Made by a program: the position numbers and the translations under genes. Below the pieces are notes generated by a model. That model was not told where the DNA came from. It ran no database searches and worked only from the letters and a program-made list of their open reading frames with translations. A stretch of DNA of 16,505 bases, from assembly GCA_934650095.1 (NCBI GenBank), contig CAKUFT010000034.1, forward strand, positions 1 to 16,505, written 5' to 3'. This document shows, piece after piece, positions 7,539 to 14,254 of the stretch. The DNA comes from an uncultured Collinsella sp. (lineage in GTDB: Bacteria; Actinomycetota; Coriobacteriia; Coriobacteriales; Coriobacteriaceae). Within the stretch, counting starts at the first letter, position 1, and each line of letters starts with the position of its first letter.

Positions 7539-8687
7539 GTGTCGGAAAATAGGGATTACTACGAGGTGCTTGGCGTCGACAAGGATGCCGACGCGCGGAC
7601 GATTAAGCGTGCGTTTCTAAAGAAGGCCCGTACCGTACATCCGGATGTTTCGGACGACCCCGAGGCCGAGGCCAAGTTCAAGGAGCTCAACGAGGCCTAT
7701 TCCGTTCTTTCCGATGAACAGAAACGTGCTAACTACGACCGTTACGGCACTGCCGACGGCCCTGGTGGTTCGGGCTACGTCGATATCAACGATATCTTTG
7801 GTGGCATGGGCATGGACGACTTGTTCTCGTCGTTCTTTGGCGGCGGTGCCGGCGGAGGCGCCCGCAGCCGTCGTGAGCGTCGTCGCGGACGTGACATGGC
7901 CATCTCGCTTTCGGTGACGCTCGAGGAGGCGGCGCTCGGCTGCAAAAAGACGATCAGCTATGACCGCCTTGCTCCTTGCGAGGACTGCAATGGCACCGGT
8001 AGGGCAGAGGGCGCACAGGAAAAGCAGTGCGGCCGTTGCCACGGTACGGGCTACGTCACGACGGTTCAGCGATCGTTTTTGGGCCAGGTTCAGTCTTCCT
8101 CGCCTTGCCCCGACTGCCATGGCGAGGGCACGGTTATCGACCATCCCTGCGAGACCTGCGACGGTCAGGGCCGCACGCCTTCGCATGAAAAGATCGACAT
8201 CGATATTCCCGCCGGCGTTTCTACCGGTCGCCAGCTGCGTGTGAGCGGCTTTGGCGAGGCCGGCCTTCGCGGCGAGCCTTCGGGCGACTTGATTGTCAAC
8301 GTGCGCGTCGCCGACCACGAGCGTTTTAAGCGCAACGGTGACGACCTGTACCTGGTGAGCGATATCTCGATTGCGCAGGCTGCGCTCGGCTGCGAGATCG
8401 AGGTCGAGGGCATTATGCCCGACGAGGTCGTTAAGGTGACGGTTCCCGCCGGCGCCCAGTACGGCGACACCGTGAGCGTCAATAATTACGGCATGCCGCG
8501 CATTGGCGGTGGCGGTTCGCGTGGCCGCCTGATCGTGCAACTGCGCGTGGTCGTTCCCACCAATCTTTCCAATAAGCAACGCGAGCTGCTCCGTGCTTTT
8601 GCCGATGAGATGGGCGATGACGTCGCTTCCGGTAAGAAGTCGGTGACCGACCGTATCAAGAGTGCCCTCGACGATATCCTCGATTAA
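7539..8687 (+). CDS. dnaJ: Molecular chaperone DnaJ (Hsp40)
   Basis: The protein has 382 residues, the canonical DnaJ length. It delivers unfolded substrates to DnaK and stimulates DnaK's ATPase activity. The J domain (about 4-69) has HPD at 34-36. A Gly/Phe-rich linker (about 73-109) includes a DIFGGMGMDDLF segment. The zinc-finger domain has four CxxCxGxG-type repeats (Cys147/150, 164/167, 190/193, 204/207). Both C-terminal peptide-binding domains follow (IDIDIPAGVSTGRQLRVSG and VTVPAGAQYGDTVSVNNYG), then a helical tail. The GTG at 7539 is preceded by GGAAGG (7525-7530) at eight bases and gives the standard N-terminus (MSENRDYYEVLGV). It is adjacent to a membrane-type DnaJ paralogue and nine bases from mtaB. 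The hrcA, grpE and dnaK genes that often precede it are not here. Confidence 0.96.
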   Translation: MSENRDYYEVLGVDKDADARTIKRAFLKKARTVHPDVSDDPEAEAKFKELNEAYSVLSDEQKRANYDRYGTADGPGGSGYVDINDIFGGMGMDDLFSSFFGGGAGGGARSRRERRRGRDMAISLSVTLEEAALGCKKTISYDRLAPCEDCNGTGRAEGAQEKQCGRCHGTGYVTTVQRSFLGQVQSSSPCPDCHGEGTVIDHPCETCDGQGRTPSHEKIDIDIPAGVSTGRQLRVSGFGEAGLRGEPSGDLIVNVRVADHERFKRNGDDLYLVSDISIAQAALGCEIEVEGIMPDEVVKVTVPAGAQYGDTVSVNNYGMPRIGGGGSRGRLIVQLRVVVPTNLSNKQRELLRAFADEMGDDVASGKKSVTDRIKSALDDILD

Positions 8688-8696
8688 GGAGCCCGC

Positions 8697-9989
8697 GTGC
8701 TCGCACCCCATATTTCCGTCGTCAACCTCGGCTGCCGTGTCAACCGGGTTGAGTCTGACCGTATCACTGTCGATCTTATGCGCCTGGGCTTTGCTATGGT
8801 GGAGCCCCACGATGCCGATCTGATCGTCATTAACACCTGTGCCGTTACGGGCGAGGCCGAGGCCAAGACCCGTAAGGCCGTCCGTCATGCGCTGGCCCAT
8901 CCAAACGAGCCCTATGTGGTCGTGACCGGATGCGTGGTCAATTTGCATCCCGAGGAGCTGTTGGAGCTTTCGGATCGCGTGATTGCCGAGCCGTCTAAGA
9001 TCGATGTCGCCGAACGTGTCTGCGATGTGCTGGGCGTTGAGTCCGATAGCGTTCCCGCCTGCAGCGATGGTGACGTGGTCGATGCGCTCGGTCGTTCGCG
9101 GCTGGGCGTGAAGATCCAGGATGGCTGCAACCACCGTTGCACCTATTGCATCGTGTGGAAGGCCCGCGGCCCCGAGCGTTCCGTGCCCGTCGAGTCCGTG
9201 CTTGAGCAAGTTCGCGAGGCCCAGGAGGCCGGCGTGCCCGAGGTGGTGCTGACCGGTGTGAACCTGGGTGCCTACGATGGCAAGAGCGCGACCGACGAGC
9301 ATGTCGAAATCGATGAGCTGCTCGAGGCCATCATGGAGCGCACGACTATTGCGCATGTGCGCATTTCCTCGGTCGAACCCATGGATATCTCTGAGCGCCT
9401 GCTTAAGGTTATGGCGCGCTATCCGCAGCGTATTGCCCCGTTTTTGCACCTGCCCGTGCAGTCCGGCTGTACGGCGACGCTGCATCGCATGGGTCGTCCC
9501 TATAGTGCCGAGGCTTTTGAGGACACGGTGCGCATGATTCGCGCCATCCTGCCGCAGGCGTCTCTTTCGTGCGACGTCATCGTCGGTTTTCCTGGTGAGA
9601 CGGACGAGGAGTTCGAGGAGTCGCTGGCGCTGTGCCGCCGCGTGGGGTTCTCGCGTATGCACGTGTTCCGCTACAGCAAGCGTCCCGGTACCCTCGCTGC
9701 CGACATGCCCGACCAGGTGCCGCCCGAGGTTATGGCCGAGCGCAGCCGCCGTATGCGAGACGCGGCGCAGGAGCTCGCTATTGCCGATGCTCGTCGTCGC
9801 GTGGGCACTGTCGAGCGTGCCGTGCTCGAGTATGGTGACAACCTGACGCTCGGTTCGTTCCATCATGCCCGTCTTGACGATACCTGTGGACTTACAGCCC
9901 CGTGCCTGCTCGATGTTGCTATCATCGGAGTCGATGATTCCGGCTTGGTCCATGCGCGCAGGGAGGTCCATGGAAGCCTCGAAGATTAG
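8697..9989 (+). CDS. mtaB: tRNA (N6-threonylcarbamoyladenosine(37)-C2)-methylthiotransferase MtaB
   Basis: The protein has 430 residues. MtaB is a radical SAM methylthiotransferase that converts t6A37 of tRNA to ms2t6A. The N-terminal UPF0004 domain has the three cysteines of the auxiliary cluster (Cys13 in VNLGCRVN, Cys48 in INTCAVTGEAE, Cys79 in VTGCVV). The radical SAM motif is GCNHRCTYC (Cys144, 148, 151). The following CIVWKARG replaces the usual CIIPxARG. The C-terminal part (about 365-430) is where a TRAM RNA-binding domain is expected, but it looks divergent. LGCRVN fits MtaB better than MiaB or RimO, and MtaB next to dnaJ is the usual Gram-positive arrangement (Bacillus yqeV). The GTG start follows AAGGAG (8686-8691), which overlaps the dnaJ stop codon, implying coupling. 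The gene overlaps phoH by 20 bases. Confidence 0.92.
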   Translation: MLAPHISVVNLGCRVNRVESDRITVDLMRLGFAMVEPHDADLIVINTCAVTGEAEAKTRKAVRHALAHPNEPYVVVTGCVVNLHPEELLELSDRVIAEPSKIDVAERVCDVLGVESDSVPACSDGDVVDALGRSRLGVKIQDGCNHRCTYCIVWKARGPERSVPVESVLEQVREAQEAGVPEVVLTGVNLGAYDGKSATDEHVEIDELLEAIMERTTIAHVRISSVEPMDISERLLKVMARYPQRIAPFLHLPVQSGCTATLHRMGRPYSAEAFEDTVRMIRAILPQASLSCDVIVGFPGETDEEFEESLALCRRVGFSRMHVFRYSKRPGTLAADMPDQVPPEVMAERSRRMRDAAQELAIADARRRVGTVERAVLEYGDNLTLGSFHHARLDDTCGLTAPCLLDVAIIGVDDSGLVHARREVHGSLED

Positions 9990-10956
9990 ACTTACCATTC
10001 CCGAGGGAATTGATCCCTCGCGTGTTTTGGGTTCCGGCGACGGCGTCCTTCGTGCGCTCGAGAGTTTGGTTCGCGCTCACGTGGTCGCCCGTGGCGATAG
10101 CATCGCCGTGAGCGGTGACCCGGACGAGGTCGAACTCGTGGCGCGTTTTTTCGAACATGCTTTCCGCGAGGCGGCCGCCGGGCGCACGCTGTCTGCCGAC
10201 GATGTCTCTCGCTGCCTGGCCGTCTTGCGCGACGGTGAGCACGAGGCTACGTCGCTTCGCGATGACGTGCTGCTTTCGTATCGCGGCCGCGTCATTCGCC
10301 CCAAGACGCTCGGGCAAAAGCGCTATGTGGATACCATCCGCTCGCATACCATCACGTTTGGCCTGGGTCCAGCCGGTACCGGTAAGACCTATCTGGCCAT
10401 GGCGCTCGCCGTCGCCGCGCTCAAGCGTCACGAGGTGGGCCGTTTGATCTTGACGCGTCCGGTTGTCGAGGCGGGGGAGAACCTGGGCTTTTTGCCCGGC
10501 ACCCTCGAGGAAAAGATCGATCCGTACATGCGTCCGCTCTACGACGCACTTTTTGACATGATGGATCGCGAGCGAACCGATGAGCTTATGGAGCGCGGCG
10601 TGATCGAGATCGCTCCGCTTGCCTATATGCGCGGTCGTACGCTGAGCGATGCTTTCGTGGTGCTCGACGAGGCGCAAAATACCACGCCCGAGCAGATGAA
10701 GATGTTCCTGACACGCCTTGGATTCAACTCCAAGTTCGTGATTACCGGCGACCTCAGCCAGCGCGACCTGGTGGGTCGTCGTGGTGGCTTGGCGGATGTC
10801 GAGAAGATTTTGGGCCGTGTCGACGATGTGGCGTTTGCACACCTGGAGCGCGCCGATGTGGTGCGCCATGCCCTGGTGGGTCGTATCGTCGAGGCATACG
10901 ATGCTTATGATGACGTGCGTGAGCAGCGCTCGCGCGACCGAAAGGAGTCCCGTTGA
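9970..10956 (+). CDS. phoH: PhoH family ATPase
   Basis: The protein has 328 residues, typical of PhoH/PhoL proteins. These are P-loop ATPases whose cellular role is unsettled; they are repeatedly found beside ybeY and era and are linked to RNA metabolism. Walker A is GPAGTGKT (133-140) and Walker B is VVLDEAQ (230-236), followed by NTTPEQMKMFLTRLG, a PhoH signature. Residues 1-100 form the usual N-terminal domain. The chosen ATG at 9970 overlaps the end of mtaB by 20 bases. GGAGG (9962-9966) lies only three bases upstream, which is tight. An in-frame ATG at 9952 is the alternative but lacks a ribosome binding site. The stop codon overlaps the TTG start of ybeY, so the two are probably translated together. 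Confidence 0.93.
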   Translation: MEASKIRLTIPEGIDPSRVLGSGDGVLRALESLVRAHVVARGDSIAVSGDPDEVELVARFFEHAFREAAAGRTLSADDVSRCLAVLRDGEHEATSLRDDVLLSYRGRVIRPKTLGQKRYVDTIRSHTITFGLGPAGTGKTYLAMALAVAALKRHEVGRLILTRPVVEAGENLGFLPGTLEEKIDPYMRPLYDALFDMMDRERTDELMERGVIEIAPLAYMRGRTLSDAFVVLDEAQNTTPEQMKMFLTRLGFNSKFVITGDLSQRDLVGRRGGLADVEKILGRVDDVAFAHLERADVVRHALVGRIVEAYDAYDDVREQRSRDRKESR

Positions 10957-11462
10957 GTGTATTGATCAGCAACGATGCCGAGCTCGATACGCTGCTCGAC
11001 GCGCAGGAGGTGGAGCACATCTGCGAGGTTGTGCTTGCCGCCGAGGGTGTTGGGCGTGAAGTCGAGATTTCCCTTTCGTATGTCGACGAGGACGAGATGC
11101 ACGAGCTCAACCACGAGTGGCGCGGTATCGACCGCACCACCGATGTGCTCTCGTTTGAATGCGACTCGGCCTTTGACGAGGATATTCCCGCCGACGAGAC
11201 GCTCGAGCTCGGCGATATCATCTTTGCCCCGCAGGTCATTGCCCGTCAGGCCCCCGGCTTTGGCAATAGCCCTGCCGACGAGTGCCGCCTGATGCTCGTA
11301 CACGGCATGCTGCACCTGCTGGGGTACGACCATATCGAGGACGAGGAGGCCGAGGTCATGGAGGCCCGCGAGGACGCTATCCTGCGCGATCTGGCGCTCG
11401 AGCGCGGCGAGGACCCCAAACTCGTTCACGTCGGCCCCATCACCAATCATGCCCACGACTAG
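10953..11462 (+). CDS. ybeY: Endoribonuclease YbeY (rRNA maturation factor)
   Basis: The protein has 169 residues. YbeY is a metal-dependent single-strand endoribonuclease needed for 16S rRNA 3'-end maturation and 70S quality control. The signature H-x3-H-x5-H motif is present as HGMLHLLGYDH (His117, His121, His127). The upstream LNHEWRGIDRTTDVLSF (52-68) is the conserved central strand region. The start is TTG at 10953, overlapping the phoH stop in a TTGA arrangement. AAGGAG (10942-10947) lies five bases upstream, and no ATG or GTG in frame would keep the N-terminus. The protein is notably acidic. The phoH-ybeY pair is near-universal in bacteria and confirms the call. dgkA starts nine bases downstream. 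Confidence 0.95.
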   Translation: MSVLISNDAELDTLLDAQEVEHICEVVLAAEGVGREVEISLSYVDEDEMHELNHEWRGIDRTTDVLSFECDSAFDEDIPADETLELGDIIFAPQVIARQAPGFGNSPADECRLMLVHGMLHLLGYDHIEDEEAEVMEAREDAILRDLALERGEDPKLVHVGPITNHAHD

Positions 11463-11471
11463 GAGCCGTTT

Positions 11472-11849
11472 ATGATTCCCGGATCGAACAAGGACCATCC
11501 GTCCTTTTTAAAGTCGTTCTCCTATGCCATGGAGGGCTTCGTTACCGCCGTTAAGACCGAGCGCAACATTAAGGTCATGCTTGTGGCCGGTGTGTGCACT
11601 GTCATTGCCGGCTGCATCGTGGGGCTCGACATTGCCGAGTGGGGTACGGTCATCATCTGCTGCGGCTTGGTGATTCACGGCGAGCTGTGCAACACCGCCA
11701 TGGAGGCAATCGTCGACCTGGCAACTCAGGAGCTGCATCCGCTGGCCAAGCGCGCGAAGGATATCGCCGCGGCCTCCGTCTACGTTCTTTCCATTACCGC
11801 CGCAATCGTGGGTCTTTTGGTATTTGCCCACGCGCTCGGCTTTATTTAG
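11472..11849 (+). CDS. dgkA: Diacylglycerol kinase family protein, probably undecaprenol kinase
   Basis: The protein has 125 residues, the size of the small integral-membrane DgkA family. In Gram-positive bacteria this branch mainly phosphorylates undecaprenol, recycling the lipid carrier for cell wall synthesis. Three membrane helices are visible (about 34-52, 57-72, 102-122). The catalytic segment HGELCNTAMEAIVD (69-82) contains the conserved Glu71, Asn74 and Glu78, and KRAKDIAAASV (93-103) is the second signature. An amphipathic N-terminal helix (SFLKSFSYAMEGF) precedes the first membrane segment. The ATG at 11472 follows AGGAG (11461-11465), which overlaps the ybeY stop codon. Position between ybeY and era is as in Bacillus (dgkA/yqxF). 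The substrate, diacylglycerol or undecaprenol, cannot be told from sequence alone. Confidence 0.92.
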   Translation: MIPGSNKDHPSFLKSFSYAMEGFVTAVKTERNIKVMLVAGVCTVIAGCIVGLDIAEWGTVIICCGLVIHGELCNTAMEAIVDLATQELHPLAKRAKDIAAASVYVLSITAAIVGLLVFAHALGFI

Positions 11850-11861
11850 AAAGGGATTCCC

Positions 11862-12929
11862 ATGTCCGATAACATGCAGCCTGCCGATGAGATTCTAGAC
11901 GACGAGTCCCTGGACGCGGTGGATGCCGAGGAGTTCGAGGAAGTCGAGGAGTTTGACCCGTTTGAGGGCATGAGCGATGAGGAGCTCGATGCCCTGTGCG
12001 ACGAGGACGAGAGCCTCGCGGGCTTTGGAGATGTTGAGCCGGGCTTCCGCAGCGGCTTTGTTGCCCTGGTCGGCCGTCCCAACGCCGGTAAGTCCACGCT
12101 GCTCAACGCCTGCTACGGCAAGAAGGTCGCCATCACCTCCCCGGTGGCCCAGACGACCCGTCGCCGTATGCGCGCCGTGGTTAACCGCCCCGGCTACCAG
12201 CTGGTCTTTGTCGATACCCCGGGCATTCACAAGCCCAAGGACGGCCTGGGCTCCGAGCTTAACAAGAGCGCTCTGTTTGAGCTCAACGACGTGGACGTCG
12301 TCGCGTTTTTGATCGATGCCACCAAGCCCATCGGCAGGGGAGACGCTTGGGTCGCCGAGCGTGTTAAGAATGCCCGCTGCAAGAAGGTCCTGGCGCTCAC
12401 CAAGGCCGACGAGGCCGACCCTGCCCAAGTTATGGAGCAGCTCAAGGCTGCTCACGAGCTTATGGAATATGACGACGAAATCGTGACGTCGTCGGTCAAG
12501 AACTTCAACGTCGACGCGTTTATCGAGACCGTCGCGCACTTTTTGCCCGAGGGTCCGCGCTGGTTCCCCGAGGATATGGGCACCGACGCCTCCGACGAGA
12601 CGCTCGTTGCCGAATTTGTGCGCGAGAAGGTCCTGCGCCGCACCCGCGACGAGATCCCGCACTCCGTGGGCGTCATCTGCGACGCGCTCGAGCAGACCAA
12701 GAAGGTCCTGCGCGTGCACGCCACGATATACGTGGAGCGCGAGGGCCAGAAGGGCATCATCATCGGCAAGGGTGGCGAGATGATCAAGCATATCGGCATC
12801 GACGCGCGTCGTGACCTTGAGCGTATCTTTGGCACCCAGGTCTTTTTGGAACTGGATGTGAAGGTCAAGGCCGGTTGGCGCGACGACGAGGCGCAGATTC
12901 GCCGCTTCGGGTACAACGCGGAGGATTAG
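11862..12929 (+). CDS. era: GTPase Era with acidic N-terminal extension
   Basis: The protein has 355 residues, against about 300 for most Era proteins. Era is a GTPase with a KH domain that binds the 3' end of 16S rRNA and guides 30S assembly. G1 is GRPNAGKS (71-78), the G2 threonines lie near 99-100 and G3 is DTPG (119-122). The G4 position reads TKAD (181-184) where Era usually has NKxD. The C-terminal KH domain contains GIIIGKGGEMIKHIG. Residues 1-60 are an extra segment with 26 Asp/Glu and no Lys or Arg, probably disordered. Third positions in it are GC-rich, so it is coding. The ATG at 11862 follows AAAGGGA (starting near 11851), 12 bases after dgkA. Neighbours ybeY and recO fit its rRNA-processing role and usual context. 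Confidence 0.95.
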   Translation: MSDNMQPADEILDDESLDAVDAEEFEEVEEFDPFEGMSDEELDALCDEDESLAGFGDVEPGFRSGFVALVGRPNAGKSTLLNACYGKKVAITSPVAQTTRRRMRAVVNRPGYQLVFVDTPGIHKPKDGLGSELNKSALFELNDVDVVAFLIDATKPIGRGDAWVAERVKNARCKKVLALTKADEADPAQVMEQLKAAHELMEYDDEIVTSSVKNFNVDAFIETVAHFLPEGPRWFPEDMGTDASDETLVAEFVREKVLRRTRDEIPHSVGVICDALEQTKKVLRVHATIYVEREGQKGIIIGKGGEMIKHIGIDARRDLERIFGTQVFLELDVKVKAGWRDDEAQIRRFGYNAED

Positions 12930-12938
12930 TCCACGTCA

Positions 12939-13688
12939 ATGGCAGGCTCTCGCACATATCGCACGAAGGTGCTCGTCCTCGACAAGACCAAGCTCAAGGA
13001 AACCGACCTGATCTTGACGATGCTCGACGAGCGGGGGCGGCAGGTGCGTGCCGTGGCAAAGGGAGCGCGTAAGCCCGGCGGTCGCCTGGCGGCGCGCTGC
13101 GAGCTGTTCTGTACCGTGGATATGCTGCTGGCGCATGGGCGCTCGCTCGACGTGGTCTCTCAGGCGGAACTTATGGAGGCGCCGCTCGGCGCTGCGCCCG
13201 ATTACGAGGCGACGTGTGCCGCAAGCGCGATTGCCGAGGTCGCTCGCGTGTGTTCGTTCGAGGATGCCGAGGACCCCTTTACCTTTGCCATTACGCGGCG
13301 GGCGCTCGCGCTTGTTGGCAGTGGACTCGATTCGGCACATATGGACCTGCTCGTGGCGGCGTTTGTCTTTAAGCTGCTATCGCATATTGGCTATCGGCCC
13401 GATTTCTCGGCTTGTGTCTCGTGCGGCGACCCCATGCTCTCGTATTTTTCGGCTCAGGTGGGCGGGCTTCTGTGCGGGTCGTGCGCCTCGAGCGTGCCTG
13501 GCGCCGAGTTGGTATCGGTCAGTGAGGTCGCATGGCTGCGCGCCCTTATGTCCATGACGTTCGATGCCCTTATGGCCGAGCAGATCGATCCGCATACCGC
13601 AGCGTTTTTGCTGGGGCTTTCGCATGTTTGGGCCGCCACGCATACCGATCAGCGGCTCCGTGCGATGGAATTCATGTTGGGTCGGTGA
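12939..13688 (+). CDS. recO: DNA repair protein RecO
   Basis: The protein has 249 residues, matching RecO. RecO works with RecR (and RecF) to load RecA on SSB-coated single-stranded DNA and can anneal strands. The N-terminal OB-fold is recognisable (YRTKVLVLDKTKLKETDLIL, then GRQVRAVAKGARKPGGRL). A central helical domain follows. A zinc-binding CxxC...CxxC pair (Cys159/162 and Cys179/182, in CVSCG and LLCGSC) matches Gram-positive RecO. The ATG at 12939 lies nine bases after era. The nearest good ribosome binding site, GGAGG (12920-12924), is 14 bases away, rather far, so translation may depend on coupling to era. The era-recO order is conserved in Gram-positives. It is the last gene of the packed mtaB-recO run. 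Confidence 0.94.
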   Translation: MAGSRTYRTKVLVLDKTKLKETDLILTMLDERGRQVRAVAKGARKPGGRLAARCELFCTVDMLLAHGRSLDVVSQAELMEAPLGAAPDYEATCAASAIAEVARVCSFEDAEDPFTFAITRRALALVGSGLDSAHMDLLVAAFVFKLLSHIGYRPDFSACVSCGDPMLSYFSAQVGGLLCGSCASSVPGAELVSVSEVAWLRALMSMTFDALMAEQIDPHTAAFLLGLSHVWAATHTDQRLRAMEFMLGR

Positions 13689-13712
13689 TGATGCGCAGGC
13701 GCGGGCTGCTTG

Positions 13713-13721
13713 TGGTAACAT
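13713..13721 (+). promoter_or_regulatory. Extended -10 promoter for rpsO
   Basis: TGGTAACAT (13713-13721) fits TGnTAnnaT, an extended -10. The predicted transcript start, near 13728, gives an rpsO leader of about 100 bases. No convincing -35 is present. GGTA-ACA-TACC (13714-13724) forms an inverted repeat over the -10, similar to that at 6304-6315. Confidence 0.4.
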
Positions 13722-13821
13722 ACCGACCTGTTGGTACCTCGACCTTGGATGCTCGCTCCACCGGCGGCTTCCCAGTCCGAGGCGAATAGAGTCGCCCGCG
13801 GGCGACGCGAAACGAAAGGTG
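13722..13821 (+). promoter_or_regulatory. Structured rpsO leader, candidate S15 autoregulatory RNA
   Basis: The 138-base gap before rpsO contains several possible helices. ACCGA (13722-13726) can pair with TTGGT (13731-13735), and CCTTGGA (13743-13749) with TCCGAGG (13776-13782), seven pairs including one G-U. GTCGCC and GGCGAC lie inside the 16-base palindrome 13791-13806. GGCGA (13781-13785) can also pair with TCGCC (13792-13796), competing with both neighbouring helices. Ribosomal protein S15 controls its own message through such leaders in several phyla, by different RNA folds. Regulation here is an inference from that precedent. The ribosome binding site AAAGGTG (13815-13821) lies just after the palindrome. 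Confidence 0.4.
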
Positions 13822-13826
13822 AAACA

Positions 13827-14105
13827 ATGACTGTTTCCAAAGAGCGCAAGGCGGAGCTGACCGCCCAGTTCGGTAACTCCCCGGTCGACACCGGTAACCC
13901 CAAGGTTCAGGTCGCCATCCTGTCCGAGCGCATCAAGGAGCTGACCGAGCACATGAAGTCCCACCAGAAGGACTTCCACACCCGTCGTGGCCTGCTCATG
14001 CTCGTCGGCCGTCGTCGTCGTCTTCTCTCCTACATCAAGAAGAACGACATCGTCGAGTACCGTGAGCTCATCAAGGCTCTGGGCATCCGCGACAACATCC
14101 AGTAG
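13827..14105 (+). CDS. rpsO: 30S ribosomal protein S15
   Basis: The protein has 92 residues, within the usual S15 size of about 89. S15 is a primary binder of the central domain of 16S rRNA and contacts 23S rRNA in a subunit bridge. The family pattern is clear: DTGNPKVQVAILSERIKELT (21-40), the HMKSHQKDFHTRRGLL rRNA-binding loop (42-57) and the RRRRLLSYIKK helix (62-72). The ATG at 13827 follows AAAGGTG (13815-13821) at five bases. Codon use is highly biased, as in rpsT and pnp, in keeping with strong expression. A folded leader lies upstream and a terminator begins 15 bases after the stop. pnp follows, the same rpsO-pnp order known across bacteria. Confidence 0.97.
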   Translation: MTVSKERKAELTAQFGNSPVDTGNPKVQVAILSERIKELTEHMKSHQKDFHTRRGLLMLVGRRRRLLSYIKKNDIVEYRELIKALGIRDNIQ

Positions 14106-14120
14106 GATTTGTACATGCTA

Positions 14121-14151
14121 AGAGCGTCCTGCGCAGCGGGGCGCTCTTTTT
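14121..14151 (+). terminator. Intrinsic terminator between rpsO and pnp
   Basis: AGAGCGTCCT (14121-14130) pairs with GGGGCGCTCT (14138-14147), ten pairs including two G-U, around a seven-base loop. It is followed by T through 14151. Placed between rpsO and pnp, it should stop most rpsO transcripts, with pnp expressed by read-through or from a promoter I could not identify. Confidence 0.85.
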
Positions 14152-14159
14152 GTGTAAGG

Positions 14160-14241
14160 GCGTGAACAATCACGCTCTACAGCGTGGCGGGGGCAGGGGG
14201 CCCGCGTCACATGAGAAGCCCGCAGGCAAGGGGCCTGTGGG
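14160..14241 (+). promoter_or_regulatory. pnp leader with hairpins
   Basis: Two clear hairpins lie between the rpsO terminator and pnp. The first is GCGTGA (14160-14165) with TCACGC (14170-14175) and an ACAA loop. The second is CCCGCAGGC (14219-14227) with GCCTGTGGG (14233-14241), nine pairs including one G-U, ending three bases before the pnp ribosome binding site at 14244. In E. coli the pnp leader stem is cut by RNase III and then targeted by PNPase itself, giving autoregulation. Whether this leader does the same is inference. I did not find a convincing promoter here. Confidence 0.4.
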
Positions 14242-14254
14242 GTAAAGGAGAACA

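Noticed and set aside
7617..9998. Long open frame on the minus strand (about 790 codons) across dnaJ and mtaB
   Set aside because: It is the shadow of GC-rich codons in two well-identified + strand genes. The translation is low in recognisable motifs and rich in His, Gly and Arg, and it spans a real gene boundary.
13791..13806. The 16-base palindrome as an attachment or recombination site
   Set aside because: No integrase or mobile gene is nearby and no second copy was seen. A role in the rpsO leader fold is a simpler reading.
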